This document shows positions 32,006 through 42,785 of a stretch of 64,000 bases of DNA, one piece after another. Within the stretch, counting starts at the first letter, position 1. Every line of letters begins with the position of its first letter. The notes beneath the pieces were generated by a model. That model had not been told where the DNA came from. It did no database searches and was given only the letters and a program-made list of their open reading frames with translations. This stretch comes from Hydractinia symbiolongicarpus (taxonomy: Eukaryota; Cnidaria; Hydrozoa; Anthoathecata; Hydractiniidae), in NCBI RefSeq assembly GCF_029227915.1, contig NC_079888.1, forward strand, positions 4,911,001 to 4,975,000, read 5' to 3'. A program made the translations under genes and the position numbers.

Positions 32006-35000
32006 TTATATTTTACATTCGTAATATCTATTAATCTGAATAGCATCTTGTACACTTATGTACGACCGTTGACCAAACTTTACACCATCTTTCTTAGCTT
32101 TGATGGTTGTTCTGAAGTATGGAAACTTCGAGAAAGCGTTCCATTCGTAGTGCATGATGGAATTATAGTCGTAGGGACTTCCACGGCTATCAATCTGGCT
32201 GTGAGAATATTTCTTGAAGTTGTATTTCATGTCTAAATTTCAGAAAAGTGAGAAATCAAAATCTTAGTTCAAAACCGACAGGCTCCGTTCTTCAATACAG
32301 AACACCTAACAAATCCAAGGGACGAGGTCCTAAATAATGTTTGGCCCCGGTAGCTTATATTCCTGTGATAACGATGCGGGCAATGTCTACGACGGGCGAA
32401 AATCAACAAACCTGTGGAATCTTCTACTGGCTACCTGGTGGACGAGGATGAAATAGGCTACCTATTACTCCATATTGGACGTATACTGTATATAAAAAAC
32501 ATTCTCGTCCACATTTTTTAAATAAATGTCGACACTTTTCAAAGTGTATCTCAAAGACCCTCTCAGGCCAAAAATATGAATTTTTTAATTAGATTTATTT
32601 GAAAAAGTTTTGCGCTTTTTTCTTTGAAAAGTTTGTGTTGATTCATGTGGTTAAACTTACCCTCTTTGATGTTATCCCAAACTATTTCGACATAGTTGTC
32701 TCGATCTGGTCTCGATTGTTCATGATGTAATCCTAAAGCATGGCCAATCTCATGGATAGCAATGCCTTTAGTGAAGCAGCCGAATCCTAATGAAAGTTTT
32801 TGTTTTCCTCCTGTCTTACCAACGTGAGAGTAGCACCTGAAAAATACTCTATAAGTTAGCCATCTTCGTTATATAAAAGGTTATAACAACCTCGTTCCCA
32901 AGGCTCTTCGTCTTTTTGATTACTCCGTAACAACAGCTGAGGGCAAAAAGGCCACGAAGACAAGGTTGATCATTTTAATGAAATTAGTTTTATTGGTAAC
33001 TTGAGGCATCAATTTTTTATTTTTGGCTAAATTTTAATACCTTGTGGTTCAGTTTAATGATCGGAAGTGTATAACAAAATATAGGAGATTTAGTTGTGAA
33101 ATACGAAAATGAATGCTAAGCGACATCTTTACGGTGTTTTCCTGTAGTAATTTGCAGATCAGAATATATGAAAAACAACTTTTCTCCCATTGGAAAAAGT
33201 GTTTCCAAAAGAAACTTTTGCAAAATTTTTGTATTTTACTTGTAAAAGCTTCTGTGGTTGTACAAATAGATTATGTTAAACGCGCGTGTCCTTAGTTTTC
33301 AACCTCGTCTCCAGAGCTCTTCTACACCTATGATATTACGGCCATCCTGACAGAATATCATAGGCGTAAAAGAACCCTGAGGACAAGGTTGATTAGTGCT
33401 CAACAGCAGCTTCAGCTTGGCCTTAATTTCCGTCAAAAAAATATTTAAGAGAACTGATTAAGGGTGTGAAAATGAGGATCGAAATACGTCGTACTTTCCA
33501 AAACCATCATCAATGAATTCAACATAATCACGTTCATTTGTGCGTGGTTTAAATTTGATACAAGTTTTCTTTTCCCATGCCTCCATAGCATTCTTAATCG
33601 CTCTTTCAGTTGGTCCTTTGATCCCCTTTATACCACCTTAAAAGGAAATAAATAATTAAACCATGTTGGGAAATGTTTATACAAAATTTAACAAGCGGCT
33701 GAACGAAATCTGCCATGCCGGATTGTTTAAAAATGAAACTAGTCCCCAGGGATCTTTTTTCTCTTTCTGATAATCTCGAACAGCGGAAGAGATAGTTTGA
33801 TTGTTTTGCTCCGCTATTTTTTTTTTTTGGCGGGGAAGCAAACTTTCCCGCAATACAACTCGAGAAAAATATTACGGCGGCCGGCTGATAATACTAATTT
33901 TTATACCCAATTAGGTTGCAAAGATGACCAGCCGGTGTTAAAGCTATTTCTTCTTGCCGTCCGATGTTGTTAGAAAGAGAAAAGAAGCCTTGGGGATGAG
34001 ATTGGCTATGAACATTTTCCTAATTTTTCTGGAGTGTTTGGTCATAAACGTTTCCTCACTACGTCACCTCTTTGTTAGATGTGCATTAAGCTTAATATTT
34101 AATATCAAATAAATTACCCCTTCGTTTTATAAAAAAATTTCAGGTACTAAAATTACAAGGAAATTAAGAAACCCAAACCCTTTGCTTGCTTTCTTAGAAA
34201 AGAGAGACAAGCAGTTTTTTCGACGTTGTATTAAAAAGCACAAACAATAACAATAAAATGATTCGCCTTAAAGACAGTTGTCTCTAGTGTGCAAACTTAT
34301 CCCCAGCGCCTTTTGTCTCTTTAAAAAAAAGGAGGCAAAAGGCGCTGGGGACGAGTTTGGCAAGTGTGATGAACAACTTAACACTACTTACTTATACTGG
34401 AATGAAAAACATATGGTACGACACCGTTTTTCCATCTATACCAAGTTGACTTTTGTATAGCATAACCAGCATTAATTTTATCTACATCACCACCCTTCAG
34501 TGCTGTATCAATTTGGAGTTTACTCATCACCATATCTCCTTGAAACAAGAATCCACTGTCGATAGCTAGAACGACAAAGAAATAATATAAAAACTAAAGA
34601 AAATAAGATAAATAAAAATGAAAGTGTAATATAAAAGTTCAATTTTACACAATCTCGTCATTTGACTGATATCAACGCCAAAAGCTGTTACTGGACGGCT
34701 GATATTTCTTTACCGTGTCGGCGTCGATTTTTAAAAACAGCAATATTTCCTTGGTTGGTACAAAATCGGAGTTCTATACTAACTTATCGTCGTTTGCGCT
34801 ACGTAATGTTTGATTGGTAATGCAAGAAAGTGCTGCCCCAAATAAAGAATAAATACTTATGTTGGCGAACCCCGTTACAAGATATAAGTTGAAAAGAGTG
34901 TAATTGCTGTATGATTATATTTTCATGTACGACATAAAATTAAATAAATATTAACATTAGGGCAAAATTTAGCTAGTTACCTGCAAGTTCCACGGCAACG

Positions 35001-35407
35001 CTATCATGAGAATCAAAATGGCGGCTCGAACGAAAGAGTTGTTTTGTTAATATAGTACTTTATCATATCCCTTCTTTTCGAATTCAACCCTGCCCTGACT
35101 TGCAGGCCGCCATTTTTAAGGTTTGTATTTAGTTGAGTCGCTAATATAACAATCATACTTTCAAGTTTAAAAGTAAGATAACCCCTCGAACAAAAGAGTA
35201 GTTATGTGAAAAAGTACTGAATTAAGATTTTATTTTTAAATTTAACCCTGTCCTGAATTGCAGGCCGCTGCAGTTTATATTTTCAAGGTGTGTATCGGTT
35301 TAAATTGCTAATATGACAGCCATACCTTCAAGTTTAACAGCATCATCAACAGGCTTTCCAAACACCACACAGACCCCACAAATAACAGTAGCCACTAACA
35401 ACTTCAT
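32006..35407 (-). CDS. Astacin-family zinc metalloprotease (five exons, complete)
   Basis: Minus-strand exons: 35326-35407, 34392-34565, 33495-33636, 32661-32836, 32006-32232. All have GT/AG borders and matching phase; the total is 801 nt, 266 residues. The start gives a signal peptide ([17 protein letters not shown]). A propeptide follows with FLFQGDM, likely the FxGD-type zinc-blocking segment of astacins. The catalytic domain begins near [13 protein letters not shown]. The zinc site [19 protein letters not shown] (HExxHxxGxxH) is complete in exon 4, and the Met-turn SIMHY with its Tyr is in exon 5. The protein stops soon after the catalytic domain (YYECKI), so there is no ShK, EGF or CUB tail of the kind many cnidarian astacins have. 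Expected to be a secreted or extracellular protease for development, digestion or matrix turnover. Introns hold several MITEs. Confidence 0.88.
32887..32968. mobile_element. MITE with CAACCTCGT ends (astacin intron 3)
   Basis: Begins CAACCTCGTTCCCAAGG and ends GAAGACAAGGTTG, an imperfect palindrome of about 82 bp with near-complementary ends. Confidence 0.65.
33300..33391. mobile_element. MITE with CAACCTCGT ends (astacin intron 3)
   Basis: Begins CAACCTCGTCTCCAGAGCTC and ends CCTGAGGACAAGGTTG. An inner inverted pair CTATGATATT / AATATCATAG extends the hairpin. About 92 bp. Confidence 0.75.
33737..34003. mobile_element. MITE-like element, ~267 bp (astacin intron 2)
   Basis: Left end AACTAGTCCCCAGGGATCTT with TTTTCTCTTTCT, right end AGAAAGAGAAAAGAAGCC then TTGGGGATGAG: complementary ends around a GC-richer centre. 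Same family as its neighbours but longer. Confidence 0.6.
34292..34359. mobile_element. Palindromic MITE, ~30-bp arms (astacin intron 2)
   Basis: CAAACTTATCCCCAGCGCC... pairs with ...GGCGCTGGGGACGAGTTTG across an A-rich loop at 34322-34329. Near-perfect hairpin close to the 3' splice side of exon 2. Confidence 0.85.
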
Positions 35408-35694
35408 CCTCCCTGGGTAACGTGACGAAGAAATATGTGCAAATATTTCAAACGCACATTCTTTTTCAAAGAGTGTTGTTGGTGTAAGGTGTGCAAACAT
35501 GTTTAACTTCACAGGGGATAACAAGCGACTTAATGAAGTTAGAAAGGGTGTCTTATGTTTTCACTTTGTATTATAACACAAATCTACAAAATAATATTTT
35601 AATCTTGAAAGTTAAGTTATTGATAGGTTCCTAGTGTTGTGCCCAAGTGATTTTTAAGATTCATATTAAAACGTATATAGAGATAAAATTTGTC

Positions 35695-35787
35695 CTTGTA
35701 AGTTCTTTAAACTTGTGAGTTCTTTAATCCCGCAAATACCTTGGCCAATACCAGTTCCATAGTTGCACCGCCATAACCGCCGGCAAA
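35695..35787 (+). repeat. 93-bp direct repeat, copy 1
   Basis: Begins CTTGTAAGTTCTTT and ends ACCGCCGGCAAA. It is repeated with a few substitutions 478 bp downstream at 36173-36265. Confidence 0.85.
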
Positions 35788-36172
35788 TAGTTTAGCAAGA
35801 AAAATGCTCCCCATGTCTGCCTTAGGAAAAGGATGAATTTAGCTGTCCAACCGTACCAAAGATGAACCATCTAAGACCTGTTCTTGAACACCAGTTGCGG
35901 TTTAAGTTTCAAGTAGCTCGCTGAAAAAAAGGATATTTTCAAACACAGACCGTTTTTTTCGTTTTTTAAAGGTTAAAAAGCATTCTAAGACAAATCCAGG
36001 GGGTCGTCCGTCCTTTAAATGTCGCATTTTATGTGGCATCTAATTATATAGGAGGAGTTCCAGATTTCATCTAAAGCTATCCACCCCTTGTGCTTGTTTA
36101 GTGTTTTGAAAGCTGAATCAATAAGAGTGCTTCTCTTGCGCCAACAGAAGGGTGCCTTTTGAATCCGTAAAA

Positions 36173-36265
36173 CTTGTAAGTTCTTTCATCTTGTGAGTTC
36201 TTTAATCCCGCAAATACCTTGGCCAATACCAGTCCCATAGTTGCACCGCCATAACCGCCGGCAAA
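36173..36265 (+). repeat. 93-bp direct repeat, copy 2
   Basis: Same length and order as 35695-35787, with differences such as TTCATC for TAAAC and CAGTCCC for CAGTTCC. The pair flanks about 385 bp of unrelated sequence. Confidence 0.85.
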
Positions 36266-38105
36266 CTTCCAATTTTGTTGTTTAAATAAAAGGGGCTACT
36301 AAAATAACCTTCTAATGAGATTTTTACGATTTTTTGCTAAGAATAGTTCAGGCCTTATTGAGGTCTTCTCAAAAAGTCTTAGTGCGTTTTGTAGGAGGGT
36401 AAAGAGCATCGTTGCGCATGCGTTTTATCACAACATCGAAAAAACTTTGCAAACCTGGGGTTGAGGTTTATGGACTAAAAATGAAGTGTTAGAAACTGAG
36501 GACACGTGTGTTCAACATAATCTATTCTCAAAAATAATAATATTTACAGTTCTTCTTTCGTACTTGTTTTCAACATGCTTTTTATCGTATAGCGTGTACT
36601 CCATTGTAGTGTGTATTCGCTATAACATGAAGTATTGAACATGTGTGCGCTTTTCATTTTTCGTCTTCAGAGCTCTTGAGCATTCTTATCCCAAGGTCTC
36701 TTGGCCCCTGAGCCGTTTTTACAAAGCTGATCAGGATAGCAAAATGTCGTCGAAATAAGGTTTCACTTTAAAGTAATGTCGGTATTATCTCTAAAAGCTC
36801 TGGGGACGATGATATGCGTTTTCGCTAGAGACAGATTCTTTCACAAATCTACCTAGTTTCCAGGTCATTTGGCCTTTTTAATGGATTTGAAGGTGTGCCC
36901 GTAATAATGACTCTATGTAAGAGACAAGCGAGTAATACTACGCCAATAAAAAAACTGGCTGAATATCGCCCTTGTATTAAACAGTGCTCCTCGTCACGGA
37001 ATGCAAGCAAGAATGTTTGTAAGTCAACAAAGCATGCTGGTTAAATATTACATTTTTTCATCATTATCTATCTCTTTTATATATATTATAATCCAATGTT
37101 AAAATGATCTTGCATTCATTTTTAAACGATTCATACTTTGTAAATAAAAAATGAATCACGGCTCCTGGAAAAGAATCTTTACTTTTTTCTAGATTACGAC
37201 AAAATAGGTAAAGAATGGCACCCTGGCTTCACAATTAAAACAATATTTAGTTATGAATAATTTTAAATTATAAAAACGTTTTATAAACCGTGATGGAGTG
37301 AAATAACTTTTGAGTGGAGATTATATATGAATATTATCTTTAGAAGGTATTTAAATTGATGTTATCGGCTATCAAACCGTCAAAAACAATCTCGTCCCTA
37401 GGTTTTATTGGTTTTTAGTATTGAAATAAAAACTGAACAAGGAGCCCTTATTCTCCTCGGAACCAGGTTGGTCCAAAAGAAGCTGACGCAGCTTCTCGCG
37501 ATTATGGTAATTGCATAATGGCGGTAAGAGACAAAAAAAAAATTTACACGAATTTGAGGGAGCGGCGAGAACGAGGCATTTATCTTTCCTCTTTTTTAAC
37601 TCTTCCTATATCTCAACTTAAATGCATAAAAATATAACTCAGGGTATGTTATGGTATACAAAAATAAGAACACTAGAACTAGAACTGTCTCCTCAGGACC
37701 GATATCTAGGTTGCGTACGTCACGTGGTGTCTAAAAACTTGCTTTACTGGGTCAGCCAAAATCTTGTTTTGATATTTTTGTTATAACCTGTGCATATAAT
37801 AAAGGTGGTAATTTTTTGTAGCAAGTTTATATTGTCTACGAAATAATGCAGAAAATGTTTGACCTTTATATTAACCAACAAACTGTAATTTAAATCACTT
37901 CTGTAATTTTGTTCAGCCAATAAGCAAGAGGTACTTTCTCTTGTGCGTAAAACAAAAATATTTTCAGCATACACAAAGACACACACATCACTGTAAAGTT
38001 AGCTCCGAAGGAATGCAGTGTGCAAATACCTTACAATGAAGCTCTTTATCGCTAGGTTTTGTCACCACTGAAAAAAAATCTTCACACGTGCACTTCCAGA
38101 AACAA

Positions 38106-38312
38106 TCAGCTCGCTGCATTTAAATCCGAGACTTTCAGAAAATGATAATAATTTCTCCAAAAATCTACCGCACTTAAACGTGTGCCCCACATGTTATATC
38201 CTTTGTACCTTCTCAATAGAGCGTTTAAGAGCTGAATTTTATTTTGCGCAGAGTCCTTATATGGATCATCCACTGAAATGGTATTGAACCAATATTCTTC
38301 TTTATCAGCCAT
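38106..38312 (-). CDS. Unrecognised small protein, 68 codons (uncertain)
   Basis: Minus-strand frame MADKEEYWFNTISVDDPYKD... with a good start context (GTGATGG). It is charged and aromatic (WFN, WGTRLSAVDFWRNYYHFL) with no low-complexity sequence, which is unusual for chance frames in this AT-rich region. I do not recognise it and see no partner exons. It may be a short single-exon gene, an exon of a larger gene, or chance. Confidence 0.3.
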   Translation of the reverse strand: MADKEEYWFNTISVDDPYKDSAQNKIQLLNALLRRYKGYNMWGTRLSAVDFWRNYYHFLKVSDLNAAS

Positions 38313-38499
38313 CACTAAACTAAACAATATTTTCTATACTTTGAAAAAAAGGAAGATTACGGTAGAGTTTTGAAACCTTTATAAACATAGCAAATACTTT
38401 TAGAAAATACTTTTCTTCGTACGTAATATGTCAGGCGGCACAATGTTTTAAACACAAAGGAATATGTAAAGTAAAAACCCCATAAAAACCATTAACTTA

Positions 38500-38569
38500 C
38501 AACCTTGCCTCCAGGTCATATTCAGGACATCCAAATATAAAAGCCTAGCAAGTTCTTGCGACAAGGTTG
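38500..38569. mobile_element. MITE with CAACCTTG ends
   Basis: Begins CAACCTTGCCTCCAGG and ends TTGCGACAAGGTTG: short element of the same family as those in the astacin introns. Confidence 0.55.
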
Positions 38570-38693
38570 CACTAACTTACTCCTGATCACCAGGTGTGTA
38601 CGTTTTTTGCTTTATGTAGAATTCCTAAGCAGTAGTGGGCTAAATATGACTTAAAGTGTGAGAAATCCAATGAGAACGGACACGGGATAGTCT

Positions 38694-38742
38694 AACCTCG
38701 TCCGATATTCAAAAAGAGACAACTTGTCCTGGGATCGAGGTT
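38694..38742. mobile_element. Short MITE with AACCTCG ends
   Basis: AACCTCGTCC ... GTCCTGGGATCGAGGTT, about 49 bp, an internally shortened member of the same MITE family. Confidence 0.5.
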
Positions 38743-40746
38743 GGGGATAATCTAGTGTGCATTAACCTAGAGCTATAAAGAAACGTTTCCAGAAAGATTT
38801 TTTGCTTTCTGAAAACTGGTGTAGCTTCTAGTGACAAATAAAGGGACACAAGGGGAAAATTTATGTTAAAAAAACGGACTTGATGATGTGACTTTAAAGC
38901 TCCGTATATAATTTCTCGCGTAAACTGGTCTTTTGCGGAAAGTAATACGGAAAAATTGCAACCTTGTCCCTAAGGCTCTTCTTACACGCTCATTTTTTCT
39001 AATTTTGCGACTTTTGTGGGCATGGATTATTTCGTTCTGCAAAATGTAGCGACTTTACAACCTGCCGGCTGTGAGTATTGACCTTTTGGTCATGTTTAAA
39101 AATGACGAAAAAACTGCATTTGTTTTATTAATTTGTCCACGATCTGTGTTTACTTCGCACACGCGTGAGTGAAATGTTTCATAAATCTCGAAATACAAAA
39201 CTATCATCCTCGTCCCTAGGGTTAAAAGGCCCAAATGCTCTGTGTTAAGAACTCAGTTTTTAGTGAACGGTAAATTATCACTGGCAACGTTTGAATCTTC
39301 ATTTTTTATCGCATTAAGTTTCTTAATACATTAAAAAGGAATTTATTCGACGAATAAAAAAGTCGGTAAAGACGGGTAAAAAAAGTAGGTAGAAAATTTG
39401 CGTTCAAGGCAAAATTTAGTTATTTTGTAACAACTTTTTTTACCAGTAATGTTGCTATTACTGCGGCCCCTCTGGTTTTTTGCAACAGGGGCTTTTTGAG
39501 GGGTAATAGTGTATGTTAATTCGGGGCCGAGCAGTAGACCAGAATTTGAAATGTGATATAAGGAAATGAAAAAGAAAGTGACGATCAAGAAGAGCTTACT
39601 GTATCTTTCTTCTTGTAGCTGCCCAAACTGTCAAAAACAGTTAAAACCAAGAATTATGTCGTATATTTTTACCATCTTGTAATTTGTTGAACAGCTATGT
39701 CTATGGCAGGTTAGCTTATTTTTTTATTTAGGTCAGGCTAGGTAGCTAAGCTCTACTAACTAGCTAGCTAGCTAGCTTACATAGCTAGCTACATACTACA
39801 ACAACATTTGAAGAACTAACAGAGTATATGAAAGAAATTATGTCCTCTGCAAAAGTCTGTCCCCCCTGTGATTTTACACAATGATTTATAACCTAAATAG
39901 ATGAGTTGTAGTGTTCCACCCGAAGTCTGCCCAAAGTCGGGCATTTTTAAATCATATATAACACAAGTAGGGAAAAACTATGCAAAGTTAAACAGATTCT
40001 TTTATCAGTTGGAACTGCATTCTTGCGTCTTAAAATAACTTTATTAAACTACTTTAAGCTTTACTATTTTTATACATGAACTTAATTTAACGAAAATTCG
40101 CTCTTATGAACACATACTTAACTAAAATTTAAAAAAATAATCTAAAACTACTTCAGAAAAAGCATGCCCAAAATAGAGCATACATGATATCCAAAGCATA
40201 CAGAGATGCCCAAAGTACCCGACTTAAGGCAAGAAAAAAATCACCCAAAGTAGGGCATTTTAATATTGACGATTTTTGACTAACTTTGGGCAGGAATAGC
40301 AACTACCCAAAGTAGGGCATTTTAACATTGACGATTTTTGACAGACTTTTTGGGCAGAAATAAAAACCACCCAAAGCAGGGCATACATGGAATCACAGTC
40401 CCAATATTTACTTGCGCTCGCATCTAAGTGATTACGTGATGGCCAATGCGCGTGCAGAAATGGAGGTAAAAATGTAAACAAACCAAGCAAACACAGAGGA
40501 AAACGTTCAAAACAAACAAAATCCACAATAAAAACGTAGCGGAAATTCAGATTTCAACATTTATTCACTTAACCATGCTATACTTGCAAAATTTTATTTT
40601 AACATTCACACAGATAAAACATGCATTCAAAGCTTGACTTCTTTTGCGTACCGCTCCGAGCACAGCATCTATGCGCAATCTTTGTTGTCACTTTGATGCT
40701 TGTTTAGCAAAGTAATTTTCAGAAAGGGATTACGCAAAGTAGACAT
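38743..40746. other. No supported gene; repeat motif region
   Basis: Holds isolated MITE-like ends (CAACCTTGTCCCTAAGGCTC near 38960, CCTCGTCCCTAGGG near 39210), a TAGCTAGC-rich stretch (39725-39800) and the GCCCAAAGT repeat series (39920-40390). Minus-strand frames at 39343-39588 and 40260-40526 show no protein signature. Confidence 0.45.
39920..40390. repeat. Recurring GCCCAAAGTxGGGC motif with 62-64-bp tandem part
   Basis: CCCAAAGT(A/C)GGGCAT or a variant is found near 39928, 40164, 40206, 40244, 40306 and 40370. The last three are tandem units of 62 and 64 bp containing CATTGACGATTTTTGAC. Each motif is itself a short inverted repeat (GCCC/GGGC). Confidence 0.75.
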
Positions 40747-41705
40747 CTAATCTATGCTTTGAGAAAGTGATCGTTTAACTATAATTTGAACCATAACATG
40801 TGCATTTATGAATGGTGCTTTGCACGAGCAAAAATGATGACATAAACCTCTATAGTTACCCCTTTCTAATGCATCACTCTTGCCCTTGAAACAATTCACT
40901 ATTACACTGGACTGCCACTCACTTGGAATAGCACCATCCTTTACAATCTGGTTAGCAAGACTTGTAATAAGGTCAACCCCAATATATCCAGATGCTTTTA
41001 CCATCTCTGCAAAACACCTTCATCATTACGTATACACTTCTCACCTACAACATCTTGGTTAGTCTTCTTCATTTGCTTTGCTATCTTGAATACCTCATTG
41101 CACTGGTCTTCCCTTCCTAACACATCTGCAAATCTGTTTCTCTCTTCTTCTGAATTTGCCTTATACACTGCTGTACGAGCACAACACTTAGCTTCTAAGT
41201 AAATATTTTTACTTCCACCTGACTTCCACTCTTTCCAAAGTTTCCTCTTTTCCTTTATACACTGGTCAACCTCATTATTCCACCACCAGGTCTGTCTATG
41301 TCTAGATGGTCCTTTCGTCCACCCACAGGTAACATCACAAGCTTCTAGAAGACAATTCTTCAAAGTAGTCCAAGTACTTTCAACATTGTCATTATCACAT
41401 TGACCATTGTGGGCTAACTGCTGAACTTTTGAACTAAATTGTCTTGCTACAATCTCTTCCTTCAGCTTCCAGACTTTTCGACGGGGCCTGTACTTTCCCT
41501 TGCCTTCACTCTTCAAGATAATATCACAAACCAACAACCTATGCTGGGAAACACACTTTTCCCCCGATATAACTTTCACGTCCTTCACCACTTTCTTGTC
41601 TGACTTTCTAACCAGGAAGTAATCTATCTGTTTCTTATAACCACCTGACTCATATGTTATCAGCCTACTCTGCTTCTTACTGAATGATGTGTTGCAAACC
41701 ACCAT
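40747..41705 (-). mobile_element. Truncated non-LTR retrotransposon, RTE/craniofacial-like endonuclease-RT piece
   Basis: Minus strand. The frame 40998-41705 begins inside the endonuclease end (GGYKKQIDYFLVR, then HRLLVCDI) and continues through the linker (RQTWWWNNEVD). A second frame (40747-41004) holds the start of the reverse transcriptase (GAIPSEWQSSVIV, ALERGNYRGL). One frame break near 41000 and loss of the catalytic RT core make it dead. Family naming is by motif memory only. Confidence 0.72.
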
Positions 41706-41786
41706 GAGTAGTTAAAATGAGTGATTACAATGATATTTGGTTTCAGGTTTTAATTGATTTTAAATCGTTGTAAGAAGATGTTGTTT

Positions 41787-42785
41787 CTAAGATTTCTTAA
41801 AGTTTTCAAGAGAATTTGCTTTTTTTATTGTACTTGGAATGCCACGATTCCAATTGATTACTCCTTTATATGTTATAAAACTTTTGGCTACCTCTGTGTT
41901 TCTATGAAGATTGATAAATGTTTCCTTATCTCTTTCGTTAATTAGGACACCATGTTCGAAAAAAATTTTTTTTGCGACATCAGCTATGCAATTGTTAGAG
42001 ATTCTCCAGATCAATTTCCCTGATACTAATTTTACATTAGTAGTAATGGGTAATATATTCATTTCCTTGTATAATGGAGCTGTTATAGTAGTTTTATTGC
42101 AGAAGTTCATTATTCTGACAACCTTATCTTGTGTTTTGCTTAAATCCTGAAGGTTACCTTGTGCAGTAGTGCTCCATACTAGGATACCATAACCTAAAAA
42201 TGAATGGAAATGAGCATAGTATAAGCTTGTAAGTGACTGGTGTGGAACAAAGTGTCTGAGTTTTGCAAGCAGAGAGTTGTCTCTATTCAACTTCTGATTT
42301 ATTATCCATGTCTGTTGGGTGAATATAATTTTTTTGTCTATTAAGATACCTAGATATTTAACGCAGTCAGTTTCTTTTATTTGCATATCCTTTATTTTCA
42401 GGTTAAAGTCCAGGCTATTTTTTGCATTTCTTGGTCTAAATATTATGACATTAGATTTTCCTACATTTAGGCTAAGCTTATTAGCTGTAAGCCATTCAGA
42501 TAGCTTGTTCAATTATATATTCAAAATTTGTTCCAATTCTATTCTATTCTTATTTGAGTAAAAAATACTAGTGTCATCTGCAAACAAGAACATAGTGACG
42601 ATTTCAGAGATTTTCACAATGTCATTTCTATAAATTAAGAAGAGCAGTGGCCCTAGCACACTGCCTTGTGGTACTACAATTTCTATTGTAATTAATTCAG
42701 AAGTGTTATTTTGGATTGAAACGCATTGTTGTCTGTTATATAGATATGAATATATCCAATTATTACAATGATCGAAGAAATCAAG
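41787..42785 (-). mobile_element. Truncated non-LTR retrotransposon, CR1/Jockey-like reverse transcriptase
   Basis: Minus strand. It contains PQGSVLGPLLF, the catalytic FADD box (42573-42584), then LSEWLTANKLSLNVGKSN and VKYLGILID, which are RT palm and thumb motifs, ending in a C-terminal tail (ENFKKS). An in-frame TAA at about 42513-42515 splits the frame. The 5' part (endonuclease, fingers) is missing. It lies directly beside the other fragment in the same orientation. Confidence 0.8.

Larger units (their letters stand above)
35408..38105. other. No supported gene; repeat-bearing flank upstream of astacin
   Basis: This stretch should include the astacin promoter (just above 35407), though no clear TATA box was assigned. 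It holds the 93-bp direct repeat pair (35695-35787, 36173-36265) and an imperfect MITE-like hairpin (about 37386-37470). No open frame with recognisable domains was seen. Confidence 0.45.

Noticed and set aside
39343-39588. 81-codon minus-strand frame
   Set aside because: No domain, no splice-site support, no homologue recognised; chance frame.
40260-40526. 88-codon minus-strand frame with many Cys
   Set aside because: It overlaps the GCCCAAAGT repeat series, and its Cys and Trp come from repeat units; no protein signature.
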